Below, one piece after another: positions 56,846 to 64,000 of a stretch of 64,000 bases of DNA (the stretch's first letter is position 1; the number at the start of each line of letters is the position of its first letter). The position numbers were made by a program, and so were the translations under genes. Location: assembly GCA_905221605.1 (NCBI GenBank), contig CAJNDS010000291.1, positions 103,545 to 167,544 on the forward strand, written 5' to 3'. Source of the DNA: Symbiodinium natans. Its lineage: Eukaryota > Sar > Dinophyceae > Suessiales > Symbiodiniaceae. Under the pieces are notes generated by a model. That model worked only from the letters and a program-made list of their open reading frames with translations. It searched no databases and was not told where the DNA came from.

Positions 56846-59800
56846 CTTCAATTCTTTTCTTTTTGTTGACCCACTCTTGTGGGATTTTGGGATGCTGTTG
56901 GGGGTTAGGCTTGTTCTCAGCTGGGCCGCCTTTGCCTCAAGTCCAACGCCCAGAAATCACGCTGATCACACTCAACCCCGGAGTCAAAAGCGTAGAAGAG
57001 CATAGAGTTGGTGTGAAGCAGCCCAGGCACGCAAGCACTCAAGGCTGCGCTGAAGGTCACCACATCGGGCTGGACCTGCGAAAGAGGCTTTCGGGTCTCA
57101 GGGGCGAACTCCCCCAACTCCGAGCCCCACATCTCAGCCGCCCGAAAGTCCCAAACGCATCCAGGAAGCCTCAAACCCTTCAAGACGGTGCTTGCTTGAT
57201 GTTGCTAGGAGGGCATGGAAGAAAAACACAAACACCCTACATCCCCCTCACTCACCTCCCCTCCCTCCTCCCCAAAACGACTAATCCCAAATCAAAGGAC
57301 GTGACGAGGAAGTGCAGAGCCCGAAGATCCGAAGAATGCGGGCCGACTGGCCCGTAGAGCCCAAAACGCCGCCTCGAAGCCCTTTCGCTCTCCGAAATTC
57401 TCGGTTCACCCCCTAAAAACCTGCTCATTATGAGCATGTTTCGGTTAGTTTCTATTGTCTGCACCCCTTTTGCCAAATTGAGCGCTAAACATGAACTCTG
57501 GACCGGTGACGCCACACAAACTCTCGAGTCCTGCAAGCCGCAATCCACCACACAAGCCCCGCCATGTGCTTAATTTTTGCCAGGAAGCATGGGCACAGGG
57601 CACCACTGAAAGAACCTGAAGCGCCATCGCCCACTCCACCTGCTGCTCCCAGAGTTCAGGGAGGTGTTACATTCTAGGCGCACCCAGCGGCAGCACGTCT
57701 TTGCGTACGTGAGGAAGATAGGCCTCTGAGGCCATTTGGTACATCCAAGATGCAACTCCACGGCATCCTACAAGGCCCAACCGAATATTGTTCAGCTTTG
57801 ACTTCTGACCTAGAAGAAAGCGCACGTTTGCGGGCGTGCATACTGTGCCCAAGCCCTGAACACTAGCGAGCAAGACCTGCGAGACCCTACAAAGGCCCTC
57901 CAGATGGTTCATTCGATTTCTGTCTTTCGGCTTTGCCTCGGACTTCTCGCAAGCGCTGATGGCTGCGTTGAAGAGGTACACCTGGAGTTTGCAGGATGAG
58001 TACGGTTCTGGCGTGGTTCCATGTTACGGGGGATGAAAGCTTAACCTGGGCCTTATAGGATGCCTCAGGAGGAAGGTTCAGTGATGCTCAGGGCGTCGTT
58101 TGGCATGACATGCCCTCAAGCCCAAAGTCTCAGGCCCGTTTCCCGCTTTCCCGCCTCGGGTGACTGAGGGTCTGCCTTGGAGGCTTTGAAGGTTTTGTTG
58201 CGAGCCTTGGCCGTGCTTCTCGTGCTCTGAACGGGGAGGTAGCGGTGCCTGGCCGCCACCAAGCCTAGGGCCTCCTGCCAACAGGCCGACTTCTCGCAGG
58301 CGCTGGCCACAGGGCTGAGGACAAAGCTGCTGCGCTGGAGGCTCTGCAAGTCGGTGTTCTTGAGAAGTTGCAGGGCTGGCTGCCACTGCCAGCCTTTCTC
58401 CATCGAGCTGGCGACGATGCCCGTGCCAAGTGGATCCATCTGCAGCCGCCGCGCTGACATGCAGGCAGCCAGGGCCAAGGCACGAGGCCACGAGCTGCAT
58501 CGAACCGCCAAGGCGGCCCCGTTGCCTTCCCCGTGCCCTGACGCTTCTGACGCTTCGAGGAGGATGAGGGCGGATTGCCACTGCTCAGCAGAGCTGAGCA
58601 CAGCCGTCACAGCTTGCAAGGCGATCAAATCCAGCTGAAGCTCCCTGCGGGCAGCCAGGAGGGCAAGCACGCGCGGCCAGCCCATCGTGCCCGAAGCGTC
58701 CAGAGCCAGGCTGGTCATGCTCGTCATGCTGGTGACAGCATCAGGGAGCAAGCCTCTGCTGGTCATGTCCCTCAGCAGATACAGTCCTTGAGGCCAAAGA
58801 CCTCCTGTCGAGCATGCAGAGATCGCCGCGTTGAAGCTGATGACAGTGGGTGGGACGCGCGGGACACGCCTCTGCATGGAGCCCAGGAGCCGCCAAGCAA
58901 GCTGCCACATCCCGCCCGAGCCACACGCATCCAACACCGTGTTGAAGGAGATCGAGTCGACCTCGAGCTTTTCAGCCACCATGTCTCCGAGCCTCAGACC
59001 ACGACTTAGCACAGCCCCCAAATACCTCAACAAGCTCTTAAACGTCCACCACAAACGCTCCCACTCATCATCCCTCATGTCCCACTCATCTCCCACTCAC
59101 ATCCCGCTCCCTGCCCCCTCCGCCGAGGAGCAGGTCGAGAGCCCTTTGCCACTCGGAGCCATGGGCAAAAGCCGACAAGAGCGCGTTGAAATTCAGCCTC
59201 GGCTCTTTGCTTTCATGCGCTTTTTTTTCGCCATTCGGGCGCCGCGAAGCCTCAGGCCCTACAAAAAAAAAAACGGCGCTTTCAGCACTTTCCAAGTGGC
59301 AGGGTGGGCTCCAGCTCTCTGGAGCGCGCTTGGACCATCAGCTGAGCAGCCTGCATAACACTACCAGACAGGTTGCAGCAACCGATGCTTCGTGGGGTCA
59401 CTCAGTTGCATTCTGCAGGGAGTCCTGCCTGCAAGCCACACTTCCGGCTGCAAGTCTGAATGTTCTTAATACCCTCCTTGTAGCCGACCCGTACATTCCT
59501 GTACCATTAGTTGCCGAAGCCCCCGGATTCCTAAAACCGAGGCGAAGCCTGAGCCCAGCGCCCGGCGCCGGCGCAGGCAGTGATGGCAGCCGTCAGGGAG
59601 ACGGCCGTCATCGCCAGGCGTTTCCTCAGGAAGAATACGAGGATGGAGAGGATGGAGAGGGAAGTTGAGGGTTTAGGACGGAGAGATTTCCAAAGCGCGT
59701 CACCGCAGCGCTGTGACGGGAGCAAATCTCGCCCCTAGGCTTTTCTTGTCTTTCATGCACGTGCGGCCTTGCCTGGAAAGCCAACCTCGGAGCCAACTGA

Positions 59801-62800
59801 GCCAGACTTAGCCAGAAAGCCACTCAACATGTTATGAACTCTCCAACAGGGCAAGAAAAGTGGTCAAAAAGCGCACCCTCGCACCCTGGCAACTTCCTTT
59901 GCTACAAGAGCAAACCGCTGCGCATAAGGATTACAGCTGCCAATGTTGCCCTGTGAGGAAGACGGCCTTTTCTTCGAACCCTCGGACTCCCAATGATTCA
60001 ACTGGAGCCTTACAAGGGTGCAATGTACCCCTTATGTTTCAGCGCGCGAGTCGGCGTGAGCTCCCCAAGCACAGACAGCGCCTTCTGCCAGCGCAAAGTA
60101 CGGGAGCACGCAGTCATCGCCGTGTTGAAGGATACCGGGGTTAGGCGAAGAGCCAAGCACAACCTGACAGAGTCCAATGTCACTAGCAAAACCCGAAGTC
60201 ATTGACATCACTCCTGCAAACTCAGCTGTTGCGGCTGTTGATGTCGGGGTTCGCAGATCTGCGAGAGTCTGCGATACAGGGTTTATACCTTGGGCCTAGC
60301 TAGCCGCAAGGACAAAGTCTTGGCGGTCTGGGGCTTGTCCTTGAAAGAACGCATCACCTGATCCTGGCTCACTTCTCGCCCTCAGTCCTTTCAATGTGTT
60401 ATTCCCTGAGCTCTAAACACAGTTTTAACAGTCAGCTCATGAACGCCAACTTAAAACAACAACGGGCGCCCTGAAGGAGCACATCTGAGCGGCCTCCGGG
60501 TCCTAATTTAGGACTCTTAAGGAGGGTTTATACTTAGCCTTATAATAAGGGTTGGAGGGCCCCCCCTTCATTTTGGGGGCAAGGCGAAGCCGAGTTACAG
60601 TTCCTGCAGCATCTGAAGTGAGGGCCGCCACTGGCCGGCGGCACCACAAACAACTTCTGCCGCGTTGTAGGAAACGTCAGTCGGCCGGGCTGCCGTGCGG
60701 CCTCTCAGTTTGCTTTATACTCAGGACTGAGTCGTTCTGAACAGGGCTCTGAACATCCTTGTTGACACTTTCTGGCTGAGCCGAAGGTGACATGACAGTT
60801 TCTGCAAGATCCACACACCTCAGCGACTTTGACGAAACCTTCAAGGCTTGTGTGGCGAATTTCGGTGCTCGGGCTTTTGGGAGCTTAGACGGCGAAGTCC
60901 GCCAGTCTAAAACTAAGCAAAGAGCTTGCATCAGCCAGCAGGGCGAGTGCACGGCCCCAAAGGCCCAGGGTGTCACAGGCACTGATGGCTGCATTGCAGG
61001 TGACGGAGTCTGGCAGAATCGCCAGCTGTGACACGGCCGATGTCCTCATCCAGTGTGAAGAATTTGCGGTCGTAGCTTCAAAGCTTGGGGAACTTTAGAG
61101 CTGGACCGCGCGAGTTCCAGTGTCTGAGACATTGAACTTGATTTTCATCTTTTGTGGTTTGGGTGCGTTCGTTTTGCATCTCGTTTCGTGCTGGCCAAGT
61201 GCTTGTAAGCAGCATCAAGAGAGCCAGCTGCCATTGCCGCCCCCTCTCGAAGGCAGTTGCGGCCACGTTGTGTGCGATGACCTTATGGTGCACACTTCGT
61301 TTCACCCGCCATGGCCACTTTTTGGGCCTCATGCTCTGAGAGCTGCGCGCTGGTTTCCACGGCATGCGCGTGAAGAAGGCGGAGTACTTGGAGCGCACGA
61401 GGCCAATGCAGCTTCTTGCCGCAAGCAGATATGCAGCAGGTCCACGTCACCACGCCTCGGCAGCAAGCTGTGCTTCGACCTGTGGCCGAGCCTGCTGAGC
61501 AGCTCAACCCCCGCGCTTTTCACCAAAAGGTTCTAGTCCCCAAAATCCCTCAGAGCCGCTGGGACGGGTCGCATCCTGCCCGATGGCGCTGACAGTCTGC
61601 AGGGCATTGGCCCAGGCCGTAGACCTTCAGGGTTCAAAGGTCTTCATGCAACTCAAGAAATTCGGGGGCGCGGAGCAGAGTTTGACAAAAAAAGTTGGAA
61701 TGCTGTATCGCACGCTTTTCGAATAGACCTGACAGGCGTGCCAAGGAACCCATGGTGAGTCCACGGCACAGTTCGCATATTCTCAAGTTCCCGACTTGTT
61801 AAAGAAAGGGGAGATAGCCCGGCCCATTTGCAGACGGAACGAACAGCCTGGAGAGAAGAAACAAAGGGGATTGGAGGGGACAGCCCCTCCCCTCCCAAGC
61901 AAACTGTGTCACTGCTTGAGACGGTTCAAGCACCAGGGTCCAAGCCTTTGAAGGCTTTAACCCTTAAAGCAGCTCCTATGAAGCCAGTCGCGACTGGGTT
62001 TTGGGGAGGATGCAGCTCGCGTGCACAAACGGCGCTTCAGACATTTGCATCGCTGGCAGCACGCTGGGTGAGTGCAGGCCAAAGAGCTGTGCCGAATCCA
62101 TCAAGCTTTGACAAAGGAAGCCAAGCGAGTCAATCCAAGCGCCACATGTGCCCTAAGGCCTCAAACCTGTGCAGAGCCTAAAGCTTCAACTTCTCAACAA
62201 TTAAGCCTCGAACTTCAGCCTCTCAACAGGTAAAGCCCAAAAAAAACATCATAATCATATAAAATACCTCCCAGAAGAAGAAGAAGAATCCCTCTGGCCG
62301 ATCCCCAAGTCGCCCCCCCGCCCCCCCCCCCCCCCCCCCCCCCCCCCCAGGGATACTGTTTGTTGTTATTCCGACACCCCTTTTTAGAGGCGAAACTGTA
62401 ACCCCTAAACCCTCAACCCTAAACCCTAAACCCTATAGACCCTAAAGGGCGGAAGCGTTGCAAGATGCCTCTCACAGGCGCTGAGCGCATCGTTCACTCC
62501 GGAGATGCGGGTGCTCGGCCAGGGCCGCGCGTCCTCCGGAAGCGTGCAGAGATCTTGGCAGGATGTTTCGGGATGTCGGGTTTTGGGGTTTGAGAGTTTA
62601 GGGTTTAGGGATTTGGGGCTCAAGAAATTAGGGCAAATTGCGCAGCGCGTAAAGTGCAAGGTCTCAGCAGCGCTTCCTTGTGGTTTCATGCGATGGGGCT
62701 CGAGTGAAAAGCGGCGCCGGGAAAGAGCCGCTCGGGTGTGCAGGTCTTGCAAAGCCGTCGCGCCGGCATCTGGTTGAGGGATCGACGTATAGCATTCGAG

Positions 62801-63090
62801 TTTATCGGGTGTGCTTGGGGTTCGGAAGTGGGTCCCAAGATCCTGAACCTGGGAGGCATGCAAAAACACACAAATGAAACTGTGGTGTTTGATGCGAAAG
62901 TCGTCTGTGCCCCGGACCTTAGATTATGCTTCAGAACCTCAAATCTGAACCTGTTGCAGTTCACAGAGTGTAAGCCCTCGAGCTCTGGAACTGAGCCCTA
63001 CTTGTGACCATTTTGATCGGGCAGCCTCAAAAACCGCAGCCTGCGCGGTCCTCCAGCAAACGCAGCGCAGCTTGCCATTGGCCGTCCTGG
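56762..63090 (-). CDS. Pentatricopeptide-repeat (PPR) protein locus, many small exons
   Basis: PPR proteins are helical RNA-binding proteins acting mainly in plastids and mitochondria. At least a dozen minus-strand stretches read as PPR helix pairs of the dinoflagellate type, FNAAISAC...W..AL.LL. The clearest piece is 58116-58992 with about six repeats. Others are 56762-56845 joined to 57031-57075, 57937-57981 joined to 57639, and 59110-59200, 59560-59640, 60030-60140, 60600-60700, 60900-61013, 61205-61281, 61360-61455, 62445-62520 and 63030-63090. Many exons carry half a repeat, split between helix A (ending SAC) and helix B (starting near the Trp). It could be one gene of over 6 kb or two or three adjacent PPR genes; the tail at 58116-58300 after the last repeat lacks PPR character and may be a real C-terminus. 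Confidence 0.65.
57031..57075 (-). CDS. PPR exon (helix A)
   Basis: VQPDVVTFSAALSAC, after CGCAG and before a GT donor. VQPDxVTF is the standard lead into a PPR helix A. Confidence 0.7.
57568..57639 (-). CDS. PPR half-repeat exon (helix B)
   Basis: VEWAMALQVLSVVP and on, completing the repeat begun at 57937. CAG acceptor at 57640-57642; 3' end not determined. Confidence 0.55.
57937..57981 (-). CDS. PPR half-repeat exon
   Basis: Fifteen codons, VYLFNAAISACEKSE, between a CAG acceptor and an AG|GC donor; continues in frame into the 57639 exon. Confidence 0.65.
58116..58992 (-). CDS. PPR protein, main exon
   Basis: About 290 residues. Helix pairs are visible at LEVDSISFNTVLDACGSGG, PTVISFNAAISACSTGGLWP, DLIALQAVTAVLSSAEQWQS, and SSFVLSPVASACEKSACWQE. 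The start follows a CTGAG acceptor so that the previous repeat's LLLG runs on. The last about 45 residues (basic, Ser/Thr/Lys-rich) precede a stop at 58116 or an unseen donor. Confidence 0.75.
59110..59200 (-). CDS. PPR exon (FNALLSAF repeat)
   Basis: LNFNALLSAFAHGSEWQRAL then DLLLG, one full repeat immediately upstream of the main exon in the minus direction. Ends approximate. Confidence 0.6.
59560..59640 (-). CDS. PPR exon
   Basis: TAVSLTAAITACAGAGRWAQ then A; helix A and the Trp of helix B. Boundaries approximate. Confidence 0.5.
60030..60140 (-). CDS. PPR exon
   Basis: PVSFNTAMTACSRTLRWQKA then LSVLGEL, a complete repeat. No obvious AG at its 5' edge, so the start is uncertain. Confidence 0.55.
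60600..60700 (-). CDS. PPR exon
   Basis: TDVSYNAAEVVCGAAGQWRP then SLQMLQEL, a complete repeat followed by an in-frame stop that is presumably intronic. Confidence 0.55.
60900..61013 (-). CDS. PPR exon
   Basis: DSVTCNAAISACDTLGLWGR then ALALLADA, a complete repeat. Follows a CCAG acceptor-like site. Confidence 0.6.
61205..61281 (-). CDS. PPR exon
   Basis: VIAHNVAATAFERGRQWQLA then LLMLLTS, starting after an AAG acceptor. 3' edge approximate. Confidence 0.6.
61360..61455 (-). CDS. PPR exon
   Basis: VVTWTCCISACGKKLHWPRA then LQVLRLLHAHAVE, starting after a CCGAG acceptor; precedes the 61281 exon in the same direction. Confidence 0.6.
62310..62348. repeat. Poly-C tract
   Basis: Nearly pure run of C, which may also be a difficult spot for sequencing. 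Confidence 0.9.
62402..62435. repeat. Interstitial telomere-like repeat (CCCTAAA orientation)
   Basis: About five units; inside the PPR locus. Confidence 0.85.
62445..62520 (-). CDS. Possible PPR exon
   Basis: GVNDALSACERHLATLPP resembles helix A ending SACE; helix B is not clear. Confidence 0.35.
62597..62623. repeat. Interstitial telomere-like repeat (TTTAGGG orientation)
   Basis: Three units; inside the PPR locus. Confidence 0.75.
63030..63090 (-). CDS. Possible PPR half-repeat exon
   Basis: DGQWQAALRLLEDRAGCGF resembles a helix B (QWQ-AL-LLE). Helix A not found nearby. Confidence 0.35.
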
Positions 63091-64000
63091 GTCTTTCAAC
63101 TCTCTCGGTGTTTCGGCCTACAGCCCACGCCCTTTTGCAGCGGGCTTGGTGGGTTCACGCAGGGATGAGCACTCTCAGGACGAGCCGAACCCTGTTCAGC
63201 AACGGACTTTGAGGCTGCCGGCACACATGCCACTTCCCTTAAAGCGCCAATCCCCCCGAACCCAAACCCCAAGCTCTGAGCCAGCCTTATGCCCAAGCCC
63301 CAAAAAAACGTCCAGGAGCCCGTTTGCAGGTTGCCACCGCCAACGCCACCTCTGGTGTGCCCAAAGCCAATCGAGCAAAGGGTGCGTGGCTTCAGGTTCA
63401 GAATGTTGAGGCGTCTTGTATGGATGATCTGTGGTACTAGTTGTTCCTGTACTTCCTGGTGCACTTGAACACCTTGAAGCATGTATGTAGTGTACTCTAA
63501 TAGGCGAAAAGATGTAATGCACAAAGTGGATTGCCAGGAATTGTTTGTTTGCTTTCTTAGTGCAGTTTGTCTGACTAAAGCCTCTTCACCCAGCCATGGA
63601 TGAAAAGAGAAGTGAGCGAACTCCATCAACTGCCTCCATGGTTCAGCAGCTTGGGCATCCCCCGTGCATGGCAGCACACACAGTTTTGCTGACCAGTTTA
63701 GAATACCTAGGGGGGACAACGTAGGTGTAGAATGTCAGGGCAAGGTTAGACACCGGGCGCCCCTTTTCAAGCCTGACCTCTTACATGAATAAACGACCGA
63801 TATGTGAGGCTTCCCGCCTTCTGATGGTTGCAGGTGCTGCCGGTACTGCGCCGCATCCAGCCTGAGCAGGCCAAGCTCGATTCGAAGCACAGGTGATGGA
63901 GCTTGCGGTAGACTCAGTAATAAATATCCAAGTTTGGCTTTTTGCCACTGGAATGCATTGATGATCAACAAGCATGTCGTGCTAGATTCCCCTCTGCACA
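63091..64000. other. Unassigned right end
   Basis: A minus-strand frame of about 200 codons (63096-63719) includes EPWRQLMEFAHFSFHPWLGE, and another near 63820-63930 reads RIELGLLRLDAAQYRQHLQP. Both look partly coding but are unrecognised. Confidence 0.35.

Overview
The window looks like nuclear DNA of a dinoflagellate, most likely Symbiodiniaceae or a close relative. Five things support this: (i) two tandem genes for the HU-like dinoflagellate histone-like protein (HLP/HCc family), with its (M-K-A)n lysine-rich N-terminus; (ii) introns that mostly begin with GC, sometimes GA or GT, and usually sit in an AG|G...AG|G context, as is known for Symbiodiniaceae; (iii) about 25 interstitial blocks of the TTTAGGG/CCCTAAA repeat; (iv) every confidently called gene lies on the minus strand, as in the long one-way gene arrays of dinoflagellates; (v) no bacterial operon, ribosome-binding-site or promoter architecture. 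Most long open frames here are shadows or microsatellite artefacts; real coding sequence is in short exons that had to be joined by hand. Layout: 1-19.4 kb is mostly non-coding, with a TIR element at 1733-2380, microsatellites and a few possible minus-strand exons of unknown product. 19.46-21.8 kb holds a three-exon gene fusing ubiquitin-like sequence to a prolyl-4-hydroxylase-type 2-oxoglutarate/Fe(II) dioxygenase. 21.8-28.7 kb has no recognisable gene. 28.7-39.6 kb holds a calcium-dependent protein kinase (CDPK-like) split into at least 13 small exons, from the glycine loop through DFG/APE, the DxWSxG region and a CDPK junction to two EF-hands. 39.9-48.3 kb is largely unassigned, with one membrane-segment exon and one possible Integrator-11-like first exon. 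48.3-51 kb is the HLP tandem duplication. 51.5-53.1 kb is a six-exon RluA-family pseudouridine synthase with helical-repeat-like sequence at its N-terminus. 53.1-56.7 kb is rich in telomere-like repeat. 56.8-63.1 kb is a pentatricopeptide-repeat (PPR) locus. The proteins do not form one pathway. Pseudouridine synthase, helical-repeat and PPR proteins suggest organelle RNA processing; HLP packages chromatin; the CDPK would transduce Ca2+ signals. The shared strand suggests one array read from high to low coordinates. Splice junctions are hand-made: they are strong where a conserved motif crosses the junction in frame, and are marked as uncertain elsewhere.
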